This document shows positions 8,148 to 16,568 of a stretch of 64,000 nt of DNA, piece after piece. The translations under genes and the position numbers were made by a program. Source of the stretch: JAICQM01 sp963781555 (lineage in GTDB: Bacteria; Chloroflexota; Limnocylindria; QHBO01); NCBI GenBank assembly GCA_963781555.1, contig CAWAGB010000008.1:62001-126000 (forward strand). Reading direction: 5' to 3'. The notes under the pieces are model-generated. The model worked only from the letters and a program-made list of their open reading frames with translations, was not told the DNA's origin and searched no databases. Position 1 is the stretch's first letter, and each line of letters opens with the position of its first letter.

Positions 8148-10376
8148 ATGGAGCTGTGGATCGCGCTCATCCCCGCGCTGCCGCTGGCGGGCTTCCTGGC
8201 CGCCTACCTGCTCGGCCCGCGCCTCGACCACGTGCCGCTGCACGGCCACGGTCACGGCCACGGCGACGAGGGCCACGGGACGGAGGGCCCCGGGACGCAC
8301 GATGCGCATGACGGGCACGATGTCGACGACAGCGCGTTCCGCAGCGTCCCCTCCGAAGAGGAGCAGCGCGCCACATCGCCGCATGCCGGTCACGCAGACG
8401 ACCTGGCCAACGCGGAGGGCGCCGATGGCGTGATCCCGGCCGACATGGCGGACGGCCTCGGCCAGGCCGGCCACGTCGCCCCGGGCGCGGCGCAGCCGCG
8501 CTATCGGTCCTGGATGATCCCGACCTTGCTGGTGGCGATCTCGTGGGCGATCAGCATGGTCGTCTTCGTGAACGTCATCTTCGGCGGCCACGAGTACCAC
8601 GTGACCCTCTACGAGTGGATCGCGTCCGGCGACTTCAAGATCGAGATCGCCTTCTTCGTCGACCAGCTGACGGCGATGCTGCTCCTGGTGGTCAGCACCG
8701 TCGGGCTGCTGGTCCATGTCTACAGCATCGGCTACATGCACGGCGACCGGGGCTTCTGGCGCTTCTTCGCCTACCTGAACCTGTTCATGTTCAGCATGCT
8801 GCTGCTCATCCTGGGCGACAACTTCCTGATGCTGTACGTCGGCTGGGAGGCGGTGGGCCTGTGCAGCTACCTGCTCATCGGGTTCTGGTACAAGAAGCCC
8901 TCCGCGGCAGGGGCGGCCAAGAAGGCATTCGTCGTCAACCGGGTCGGCGACTTCGGGTTCGGGCTCGGGATCATGATGATCTGGACGCTGCTCGGAACCC
9001 TCTCCTTCACCGAGGTCTTCGAGGGCATCGGCGGCCTCCCGGAGTGGCAGGTCACGATCATCGCCCTCCTCCTCTTCGCCGGCGCGGTCGGCAAGAGCGC
9101 GCAGTTTCCGCTCCACGTCTGGCTGCCGGACGCCATGGAGGGCCCGACGCCGGTCAGCGCGCTCATCCACGCCGCGACGATGGTCAACGCCGGCGTCTAC
9201 ATGGTGGCCCGCGCCAATCCGATCTTCGCCCACTCCGAGGTCGCGATGTGGGTGGTCGCGAGTATCGGCGTCTTCACCGCCATCTTCGCGGCAGCCATCG
9301 CGCTGACGCAGAACGACATCAAGAAGGTGCTCGCCTACTCGACGGTGAGCCAGCTGGCCTACATGTTCTTCGCATTGGGCATCGGGGCGTGGGTGGCCGC
9401 CATCTTCCACCTCGTCAGCCACGGATTCTTCAAGGGCCTGCTGTTCATGGGCTCCGGATCGGTCATCCACGGGGCCGGCGGCGAGCAGGACATGCGCTTC
9501 ATGGGCGGCCTGCGTTCGAAAATGACGATTACCTACTGGACCATGCTGATCGGCTCATTGGCGCTGTCGGGAATCCCGATCTTCGCCGGCTTCTTCAGCA
9601 AGGACGAGATCCTGGCCGAGTCGTTCAACCGCGGCTACCTCCTCTTCTACGTGGTGGGGATCGTCGTCGCGGCCATGACCGCCTTCTACACGTTCCGCAT
9701 GATGTTCATGACCTTCTGGGGGGAGTGGCGCGGACCGAAGGCGGTGTGGGACCACATCCACGAGTCGGCTGCGACCATGACCGCGCCGCTCCTGATCCTC
9801 TCCGTGCCGACCGTGCTGGCAGGCCTGCTGCTCGGCATCCCGCCGGAGAGCGGGGCGATCCACGGCTGGCTCGAGCACGTCTTCGCCGAGGCGGAGGAGG
9901 CGCACGCCGGCGTCCTGCCGGGATCGATCCTGGGCAACGCGCTGGAGCACGGTGAGCACCATGGCTTCGAGCTGTTCGGGATCGGCGGGCTGCTGCTGCT
10001 GGTCGGCGCCACGGTCGGGGTGCTCGGCATCCTGCTCGCCTACCGCTGGTACGTCCGCGACCCGCAGGCGCCCGCCCGCTTCGTGTCGCGCATCCCGCTC
10101 GGGTTCGGGCCGGGGATGTACCGCGCCAGCCTGAACAAGTACTACGTCGACGACCTCTACGGCCTCGCCTTCGCCCGCGGCGGCGTGCTGGTCAGCAACG
10201 CGCTGTGGTGGTTCGACGCCAAGATCGTCGATGGCGCGGTCAACGGCGCCGGGTGGGTCGCGCAGCGCCTGGGCGGCGGGCTGCGGCGCACGCAGACCGG
10301 CCGGGTCAACAACTACGGCCTCGGCATCGCCGGCGGGCTGGTGCTCGTCCTCATCGCGTACCTGGTCATTCGATGA
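8148..10376 (+). CDS. nuoL: NADH-quinone oxidoreductase subunit L with His-rich loop
   Basis: 742 residues. The antiporter-like core is standard: GWEAVGLCSYLLIGFW, the lysine-bearing VGKSAQFPLHVWLPDAMEGPTPVSALIHAATMV block, DIKKVLAYSTVSQLAYM and the long C-terminal amphipathic helix region. Unusual is the loop after the first membrane span. Residues 28-110 carry an insertion beginning LHGHGHGHGD and containing well over ten histidines, mixed with Asp and Glu, which canonical NuoL lacks. The loop should be on one membrane face and could bind metal ions. The start ATG is preceded by GACCG, a context repeated at several starts in this window. It overlaps nothing and is followed by a 100-base gap before nuoM. 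Confidence 0.95.
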   Translation: MELWIALIPALPLAGFLAAYLLGPRLDHVPLHGHGHGHGDEGHGTEGPGTHDAHDGHDVDDSAFRSVPSEEEQRATSPHAGHADDLANAEGADGVIPADMADGLGQAGHVAPGAAQPRYRSWMIPTLLVAISWAISMVVFVNVIFGGHEYHVTLYEWIASGDFKIEIAFFVDQLTAMLLLVVSTVGLLVHVYSIGYMHGDRGFWRFFAYLNLFMFSMLLLILGDNFLMLYVGWEAVGLCSYLLIGFWYKKPSAAGAAKKAFVVNRVGDFGFGLGIMMIWTLLGTLSFTEVFEGIGGLPEWQVTIIALLLFAGAVGKSAQFPLHVWLPDAMEGPTPVSALIHAATMVNAGVYMVARANPIFAHSEVAMWVVASIGVFTAIFAAAIALTQNDIKKVLAYSTVSQLAYMFFALGIGAWVAAIFHLVSHGFFKGLLFMGSGSVIHGAGGEQDMRFMGGLRSKMTITYWTMLIGSLALSGIPIFAGFFSKDEILAESFNRGYLLFYVVGIVVAAMTAFYTFRMMFMTFWGEWRGPKAVWDHIHESAATMTAPLLILSVPTVLAGLLLGIPPESGAIHGWLEHVFAEAEEAHAGVLPGSILGNALEHGEHHGFELFGIGGLLLLVGATVGVLGILLAYRWYVRDPQAPARFVSRIPLGFGPGMYRASLNKYYVDDLYGLAFARGGVLVSNALWWFDAKIVDGAVNGAGWVAQRLGGGLRRTQTGRVNNYGLGIAGGLVLVLIAYLVIR

Positions 10377-10476
10377 TGGGGAGTGACGTGGCGGCCTCGC
10401 GTATCTACGGTATATCCGAAGCTATCAGCGGCAGCGACAGCGGCCCGCGACATGCCACCGGCAGCGGTTATCCCTC

Positions 10477-12000
10477 GTGACCGCCGTGCCCGTCCTGAGC
10501 CTCGTCGTGTTCCTCCCGGTGGTGGGCGTCGTGGCGCTGCTCCTCGTTCCGGGCCACAACCACCGTCTCATCCGCTGGGTGGCGCTGATCGCCGCGCTCG
10601 CCAGCCTCGGCGCCAGCCTGGCCCTGCTCGGCTACCAGACCGGTGGCGACGAATTCCAGTACCGCGAGTCCCTCGACTGGATCCCGTCGTTCGGCATCCG
10701 ATACGACCTGGGGGTCGACGGCATGAGCATGGTCCTCGTGCTCCTCACCACGGTCCTCTCGGTCGTCGCCATCCGCTACTCGTGGGAGCCGATCCAGACG
10801 AGGGTCAAGGAGTACTACGTCGCCATGCTGCTGCTGATGGTCGGCATGCTCGGCGTGTTCGTTTCCCTGGACCTCTTCCTGTTCTACGTCTTCTGGGAGA
10901 TCAGCCTCATCCCGATGTACCTGGTGATCGGGATCTGGGGTGGGCCGCGGCGCATCTACGCCACGGTCAAGTTCGTGATCTACACCATGGTCGGCTCGCT
11001 GCTGATGCTGGTCGCGATCCTGGCGGTCGCCATCGCCCACGCCTCGGCAGGCACCGAGTTCACGTTCAGCTACGAGGCGCTGCGCGCCGGTGGCAGCGCG
11101 TACCCCGAGCTGCTCCAGGCGCTCGCCTTCGGCGCCTTCTTCCTTGCCTTCGCCATCAAGGTACCGATGTGGCCGTTCCACACCTGGCTCCCCGACGCCC
11201 ACGTCGAGGCGCCCACCGCCGGCTCGATCATCCTGGCCGGGGTGCTGCTCAAGCTCGGCGGCTACGGCTTCCTGCGCTTCGCCATCCCGCTGCTGCCCGA
11301 TGCGGCCCGCGAGTTCGCGCCGATCATCATCTGGCTCAGCGTCATCGCCATCCTGTACGGCGCACTGGTGGCCATGGTGCAGCCCGACATGAAGAAGCTG
11401 GTCGCGTACTCGAGCGTCAGCCACATGGGCTTCGTCATGCTCGGCGCGTTCGTCTTCAACATGCAGGGCATGCAGGGCGCGATCTACCAGATGGTCGCCC
11501 ACGGCGTGACCACCGGCGCGCTCTTCCTCCTGGTCGGCGTCATCTACGAGCAGACCCACGATCGCCAGATCGCGCACATGGGCGGCCTCAACGCGCGGAT
11601 CCCGCGCTACGCGGCGATGTTCGGCCTCTTCACCTTTGCCAGCATCGGTCTGCCCGGCCTGGCCGGCTTCGTCGGCGAGTTCCTGGTGATCCTGGGCGCC
11701 TTCCAGTACTCGTGGCTCGTCGCCGGCATCACCATGCTCGTCGTGATCGCCAGCGCGGTCTACATGCTGTGGATGTTCCAGCGCGTGTTCTTCACCGTCC
11801 CGTCGGACTGGATGCGCGGCTTCTGGCCGGCGTTGCGTGACATGAACCGCGGGGAGTGGATCTCGCTGACGCCACTCGTCATCCTGGTCGTGGCCCTGGG
11901 CGTCTTCCCGGGTCCCATCCTCCAAGCCATCGAGGCGCCCGTCGAACGCATCCTGGATGCGGTCTCGGCGTCCGGCGGCCTCGCCATCCTGCCCTGGTGA
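10477..12000 (+). CDS. nuoM: NADH-quinone oxidoreductase subunit M
   Basis: 507 residues from a GTG start, with about 14 membrane spans. Family motifs include the conserved glutamate in FYVFWEISLIPMYL, the lysine block AFAIKVPMWPFHTWLPDAHVEAPTAGS, and DMKKLVAYSSVSHMGFV. NuoM is the second antiporter-like proton-pumping subunit. The 100 bases upstream (10377-10476) contain no gene or clear promoter that I can support. The stop lies 11 bases before the nuoN start. Confidence 0.96.
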   Translation: MTAVPVLSLVVFLPVVGVVALLLVPGHNHRLIRWVALIAALASLGASLALLGYQTGGDEFQYRESLDWIPSFGIRYDLGVDGMSMVLVLLTTVLSVVAIRYSWEPIQTRVKEYYVAMLLLMVGMLGVFVSLDLFLFYVFWEISLIPMYLVIGIWGGPRRIYATVKFVIYTMVGSLLMLVAILAVAIAHASAGTEFTFSYEALRAGGSAYPELLQALAFGAFFLAFAIKVPMWPFHTWLPDAHVEAPTAGSIILAGVLLKLGGYGFLRFAIPLLPDAAREFAPIIIWLSVIAILYGALVAMVQPDMKKLVAYSSVSHMGFVMLGAFVFNMQGMQGAIYQMVAHGVTTGALFLLVGVIYEQTHDRQIAHMGGLNARIPRYAAMFGLFTFASIGLPGLAGFVGEFLVILGAFQYSWLVAGITMLVVIASAVYMLWMFQRVFFTVPSDWMRGFWPALRDMNRGEWISLTPLVILVVALGVFPGPILQAIEAPVERILDAVSASGGLAILPW

Positions 12001-12011
12001 CGGACTGACCG

Positions 12012-13484
12012 ATGACGCCCACCGACTACGCCAACGACCTGTTCACGCTCTACCCGGAGCTGATCCTGACCGTCACCGCCCTGGTGGTGCTCACTGCAGA
12101 CCTGTTCCTGTCGCGGCGCGCCAAGTGGCTGCTCACCCCGCTCACGGTCATCGGGCTGCTGTTCACCGGCATCGGTTGCCTGATGGTGTGGGGCGTCAAC
12201 GACACCGTGTTCAACGGCTTCTACCGCGTGGACGACCTCGCGGTCGTGTTCAAGGGGGCGTCGGTCGTCATCGGTCTGCTGGCGGTGCTCTTCGTTCCGT
12301 CGTTCCTGCGCCAGCGCAACCTGCCGCTCGGCGAGCACAACGTGATCCTGTGCTTCGCGCTGCTCGGCATGTTCACCCTCGCCTCGTCGGCCGATCTGAT
12401 CACCCTGTTCATCGGCCTGGAGCTGATGACGATGCCCAGCTACATCCTGACCGGCTTCCACAAGACGGACCGATACAGCAACGAGGGCGGTCTCAAGTAC
12501 TTCCTGCTCGGCAGCTTCGCCAGCGCGATCCTGCTGTTCGGCATCGCCTGGACCTTCGGGATCACCGGTACCACCAGCATCTCCGGGATCGCCCAGGCGC
12601 TCAGTGGGCAATCGATGACCGCGGCACACGTGGTGGCGATCACGATGCTCACGGTGGGCGCTACGTTCAAGGCGGCGGCGGTGCCGTTCCACTTCTGGAC
12701 GCCTGACGCCTACCAGGGGGCCCCCACTCCCATCACCGGCTTCCTCTCGACCGGGCCCAAGCTCGGCGCGTTCGCGCTGCTGGTCAGGATCTTCGCCGAG
12801 GCGCTGGCCCCGCTGCGCTCTGAGTGGCTGATCGTCATCAGCGTCCTGGCGGTGCTCACCATGACCGGCGGCAACGTGGTGGCGCTGATGCAGACCAACG
12901 TGAAGCGCATGCTCGCCTACTCGAGCATCGCCCACACCGGCTACATCCTCGCCGCGCTGGCCGCCTTCGGGGCCGCAACCTCGCCGGAGATCCAGCGCCA
13001 GGGGATCGAGGCGATCCTCTTCTACGTCCTCGGCTACGCGGTGATGAACTTCGCTGCCTTCGCGGTGGTCGGGATGCTGCAGCGCGACCCGCGCCGCTTC
13101 GGCGGCCTCGGCTCGTTCGCCGGCCTCGCCTCGCGCGCACCGGGCCTGGCGGCGGCCATGACTGTCCTCATCCTGAGCCTCACCGGCATCCCGCCCACGG
13201 TGGGCTTCTTTGCCAAGTACTACGTCCTGATCGCGACCGTCGATGCCGGCCTGATCTGGCTGGCGGTGGCGGTCGTGCTCAACGCCGCGCTGGCCGCGTT
13301 CTACTACCTGCGGGTGGTTGTCTACATGTACATGCGCGAGCCGGAGGCCGATGCCGCCCCCATCGATGATTCGGCGACGAGCATGCTCGGCCTCATCCTG
13401 GCCGTGGGTGGCGTCCTGGCGCTCGGGATCCTGCCCAGCGCCATCGTCCAGATCCTGAGGGCGTCGGCCGGCAGCCTGCTCTAG
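12012..13484 (+). CDS. nuoN: NADH-quinone oxidoreductase subunit N
   Basis: 490 residues, polytopic, the third antiporter-like subunit. Recognised by GLELMTMPSYILTGF, the block KAAAVPFHFWTPDAYQGAPTP with its coupling lysine, and NVKRMLAYSSIAHTGYIL. The family length is normal. The start ATG sits in the context CTGACCGATG and has no Shine-Dalgarno sequence. It is the last nuo gene; otsA follows five bases after its stop, so otsA may be read from the same transcript. Confidence 0.96.
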   Translation: MTPTDYANDLFTLYPELILTVTALVVLTADLFLSRRAKWLLTPLTVIGLLFTGIGCLMVWGVNDTVFNGFYRVDDLAVVFKGASVVIGLLAVLFVPSFLRQRNLPLGEHNVILCFALLGMFTLASSADLITLFIGLELMTMPSYILTGFHKTDRYSNEGGLKYFLLGSFASAILLFGIAWTFGITGTTSISGIAQALSGQSMTAAHVVAITMLTVGATFKAAAVPFHFWTPDAYQGAPTPITGFLSTGPKLGAFALLVRIFAEALAPLRSEWLIVISVLAVLTMTGGNVVALMQTNVKRMLAYSSIAHTGYILAALAAFGAATSPEIQRQGIEAILFYVLGYAVMNFAAFAVVGMLQRDPRRFGGLGSFAGLASRAPGLAAAMTVLILSLTGIPPTVGFFAKYYVLIATVDAGLIWLAVAVVLNAALAAFYYLRVVVYMYMREPEADAAPIDDSATSMLGLILAVGGVLALGILPSAIVQILRASAGSLL

Positions 13485-13489
13485 CCCTC

Positions 13490-15043
13490 ATGCCTCGCCA
13501 GAAGACCGAACCCCCCGCCGACGAGCTGTTGGCCGATGCCGCCCGTCGCCTGCTCGGCGACCGCCGGCTGCTGATCGCCACCAACCGCGGGCCGGTGTCA
13601 TTCATTGCCGCCGCCGACGGGTCGGTGCGCCCCCGGCGCGGGTCGGGCGGCCTGGTCACAGCGCTGGGCCAGGTGGCGCGCCACGTGCCGCTGACCTGGA
13701 TCGCGGCCGCGATGGGGGAGGGGGACCGACGCGCGGCGGCCGACCCGAAGCTGATCGACCGTTCCGTCGCCGATCCGCGATTGCGGCTGCGCCTGATGTC
13801 AGTGGAACGCAACGTGTACGAGGCGGCGTACAACGTCATCGCCAACCCCCTCCTCTGGTTCCTCCAGCACCAGATGTGGAACCTGCCCGAGCGACCGATC
13901 ATCGACGCGGCGACCATGCGTGCCTGGGACCGCGGGTACGTACCCCTCAATGAGGCCTTCGGCAAGGCCGTGCTGCGACAGGTGGCGCGGGGGGATCGCG
14001 AGCCGCGGATCATGCTTCACGACTACCACCTCTACCTGGCCGCGCGGACGATCCGCGAGGCGCGCCCGAAGGCGCTGCTCAGCCACTTCACCCACATCCC
14101 GTGGCCACCCTCATCGATCTGGCAGGTGATGGCGCCGCAGATTCGCGAGTCGATCGTGGCGGGGCTGGCGGCCAACGACGTGGTCGGCTTCCACACGGCG
14201 CGCTACGCGCATAACTTCCTGCGGACCGCCGAGTCCTTCCTGCCCGGCGCCACGGTCGACTACGAGAGCGCAACCGTGACCCTGGCCGACGGCCACGTGG
14301 CGCACGCCCGCCACTATCCCATCAGCATCGATGTCGAGGCGACGCGCCGGATCGCCACCTCGCAGCGTGCGCGGCGACGCGCCGACCAGCTGCTGCGCCG
14401 CGCGCGCGGCAAGGTCCTGGTGCGCGTAGACCGTCTCGAGCCCTCCAAGAACCTGCTGCGCGGCTTCGCCGCCTTCGAGGCGCTGCTGCAGCGCTACCCG
14501 CGCTACCGCGGCGAGGTCACCTTTCTCGCATTCCTGGTTCCCTCTCGCACCGGGCTCCGCGAGTACGGTCACTACGCGCGCCAGGTGCAGGCCACCATCG
14601 ACCGCATCAACGCGCGCTTCTCACGACATGGCCACCGCCCGATCCAGATCTTCTACGAGAACGACTACGCGCAGGCACTCGCCGGACTCTCAATCGCGGA
14701 CGTCGTCCTCGTCAACCCGCTGGTCGACGGCATGAACCTCGTCGCCAAGGAAGCCGCGGTGGTCAGCGAACGAGACGCGGTCCTCGTGCTCTCGGAGACG
14801 GCCGGCGCGTTCGACCAGATGGCGGACGGCGTGCTGCCGGTGGCGCCGGCCGACGCGGTCGGAACCGCGGACGCGCTGCGAACCGCCCTGGAGATGCCGG
14901 CCGCCGAGCGAGCCGAGCGGCTGGCGCGCCTGCGAGCCGGCGTCGAGGCGGAGGACATCAGCTGGTGGCTCCGCAACCAGCTCACCGATCTCGCGGAGAT
15001 CGGAAAGCAACGGCCTGCGCGTCGCCGGCGCGTTAAACGCTGA
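13490..15043 (+). CDS. otsA: Trehalose-6-phosphate synthase (GT20)
   Basis: 517 residues. Transfers glucose from a nucleotide sugar to glucose-6-phosphate. Seen in the sequence: ATNRGPVSF near residue 30 (normally SNRLPV), the acceptor-side HDYHLYL near 176, RVDRLEPSKNLLRGF near 310 and the nucleotide-sugar motif VDGMNLVAKE near 412. The length is close to the usual 450-500, plus a short basic C-terminus. It follows nuoN by five bases and overlaps the 3' end of otsB (opposite strand) by 11 bases, so the two trehalose genes are convergent rather than one operon. Confidence 0.95.
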   Translation: MPRQKTEPPADELLADAARRLLGDRRLLIATNRGPVSFIAAADGSVRPRRGSGGLVTALGQVARHVPLTWIAAAMGEGDRRAAADPKLIDRSVADPRLRLRLMSVERNVYEAAYNVIANPLLWFLQHQMWNLPERPIIDAATMRAWDRGYVPLNEAFGKAVLRQVARGDREPRIMLHDYHLYLAARTIREARPKALLSHFTHIPWPPSSIWQVMAPQIRESIVAGLAANDVVGFHTARYAHNFLRTAESFLPGATVDYESATVTLADGHVAHARHYPISIDVEATRRIATSQRARRRADQLLRRARGKVLVRVDRLEPSKNLLRGFAAFEALLQRYPRYRGEVTFLAFLVPSRTGLREYGHYARQVQATIDRINARFSRHGHRPIQIFYENDYAQALAGLSIADVVLVNPLVDGMNLVAKEAAVVSERDAVLVLSETAGAFDQMADGVLPVAPADAVGTADALRTALEMPAAERAERLARLRAGVEAEDISWWLRNQLTDLAEIGKQRPARRRRVKR

Positions 15044-15839
15044 GCAGCGTCTCGAGCATCCACACGACGGCATTCGGATCCGCCAGCGTGGCGTCCGCGG
15101 CTGCCATCACTTCGGGAGGGACCTCGCCGTGGCCGCCGACCGCCAGGATCGCGGCGGTCAAGCCCTGCGATGCCCTCAGTTCGGCGGCGGCGCGGAACAT
15201 GTCGAGGTCGGTGACATCGTCGCCCAGCACGATCAGCCCGCGCAGGGCGTGACGTGCGACGAGCTCGCGCACCGCAGTGCCCTTGTCGCCGACGCCTGCC
15301 GGGCGAAGCTCGATGCTCATCCGCCCCTCCCGCACGTCGATGCCCGGATGCGGCGCGGCAGCGAGGGCGGCGAGGAGCGTCTCGCGGGCGGCTTCAGGAT
15401 CTGCCGCCATCCGGTAGTGGATCGTCCCCGACAGCCCCTTGTGATCGAGCGTGACCCGCGGGTCGCCGAGTGCATCGCGGGCCGCTGCCATCAGCCTGTC
15501 GAGCGCGTCCGAGATCCACTCCAGGCCCGGAGCCGGGATCGCGTCGCGGGCACCCGGCTCGAGCCACTCCAGCCCATGGTTGCCGACCACCAGCAGCTCC
15601 GGCATGCCGGACACCACGCGCGCATCATGTGCTCCGCGACCGGTCACGATCCCGGTCACCGCGAGTCGACCGGCCAGGGCGTGCAGCGCCGCCTCTCCAC
15701 GCTGGGCCATGCGAGCGGTGGCGGGGTCGGCAACGATGGGTGAGAGCGTGCCGTCGAAGTCGCTGAGGAGCCCGGCCGGCGTTGCGGCGATCGCCGCGCG
15801 CGCGAGGCGCAGCGCGTCGACGGGCGGGGGGTCCGTCAT
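15033..15839 (-). CDS. otsB: Trehalose-6-phosphate phosphatase (HAD family)
   Basis: 268 residues. Removes phosphate from trehalose-6-phosphate made by OtsA. HAD motif I is SDFDGTLSP near residue 27 with both catalytic aspartates; the central part has the OtsB-type VGNHGLEW; motif IV is VLGDDVTDLDMF near 203. Length is typical. Its ATG at 15839 is immediately next to the ATG of the divergent sortase-like gene, so the two start codons form the palindrome CATATG with no spacer. Either one start is wrong or the promoters lie inside the opposite coding regions. Confidence 0.95.
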   Translation of the reverse strand: MTDPPPVDALRLARAAIAATPAGLLSDFDGTLSPIVADPATARMAQRGEAALHALAGRLAVTGIVTGRGAHDARVVSGMPELLVVGNHGLEWLEPGARDAIPAPGLEWISDALDRLMAAARDALGDPRVTLDHKGLSGTIHYRMAADPEAARETLLAALAAAPHPGIDVREGRMSIELRPAGVGDKGTAVRELVARHALRGLIVLGDDVTDLDMFRAAAELRASQGLTAAILAVGGHGEVPPEVMAAADATLADPNAVVWMLETLLSV

Positions 15840-16568
15840 ATGTCTAGACTCGGCGGCGTGAGGCGCATCTTCTCGGCCGGCACCATGGTGCCGCTGCTCC
15901 TGGCTCTGGTGGGGGTGGCCCTCATCATCGCAGCCCAGCTTGACCTCGGTGAGCCGGTCGCGTCGAGCCTTCCGCCGATCCCGGATCCCTCCCGCACCCC
16001 GGTGGCCACCTCCACCATGTCGCCGCGCGCCTCATCGTCCGCCTCGGCGATCCCCACCCCCGTGCCGAGCTTCGGGTCCACCGCCGACGCGGTGCAGCTG
16101 CAGATCGCGTCGGTCGGCATCAACGTCAAGGTCTTCCAGTCCGGCACGGCCGGCAATGACGACTTTCCCGGCCTCGACGGCGCATACATCATTCGCAACT
16201 CGTCGCAACCGGGGCGCGGCACCAATGCCTACATCATCGCCCACGCGCGCCAGGAGCCGATCCCGCTCTTCAAGAGCCTGTGGAACGTGCAGCTCGGAGC
16301 GGAGGTGCGCATCCTCATGTCGGACGGTGACGTGCTGCGATACCGCGTCACCGAAGTGCGCCCTAACATCCCGTGCCCCGACGATCGCGAGCCACCCATG
16401 CCGGTCGACCAGGAGCCGCTCGCGCTGCGCTACGCCCCCGGCGATTGCGCGTACGGCGCGTCGTGGTCACAGCCGACCGACCACGAGCGCCTGACGCTCC
16501 AGACGAGCCAGGGCTTCAATCGCAACTGGGGCGAGTTCATCGTCATAGCCGACCCGATCTACGAGTGA
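15840..16568 (+). CDS. Sortase-like membrane protein with Ser at the catalytic Cys position
   Basis: 242 residues: a short basic N-terminus, one membrane span (about 15-33), a Pro/Ser/Thr-rich linker to about 80, then a sortase-type beta-barrel domain. The catalytic histidine is present in YIIAHARQE. The strand that normally reads T-L-x-T-C reads LTLQTS, with serine (codon AGC) instead of the nucleophilic cysteine, while the nearby arginine (FNRNWGEF) remains. The two other cysteines (IPCPDD, GDCAYG) are elsewhere. Standard sortase transpeptidation therefore looks unlikely, although a serine nucleophile or a binding role is possible. GTG 15858 is an alternative start. The 3' end overlaps the convergent MFS gene by ten bases. 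Confidence 0.75.
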   Translation: MSRLGGVRRIFSAGTMVPLLLALVGVALIIAAQLDLGEPVASSLPPIPDPSRTPVATSTMSPRASSSASAIPTPVPSFGSTADAVQLQIASVGINVKVFQSGTAGNDDFPGLDGAYIIRNSSQPGRGTNAYIIAHARQEPIPLFKSLWNVQLGAEVRILMSDGDVLRYRVTEVRPNIPCPDDREPPMPVDQEPLALRYAPGDCAYGASWSQPTDHERLTLQTSQGFNRNWGEFIVIADPIYE

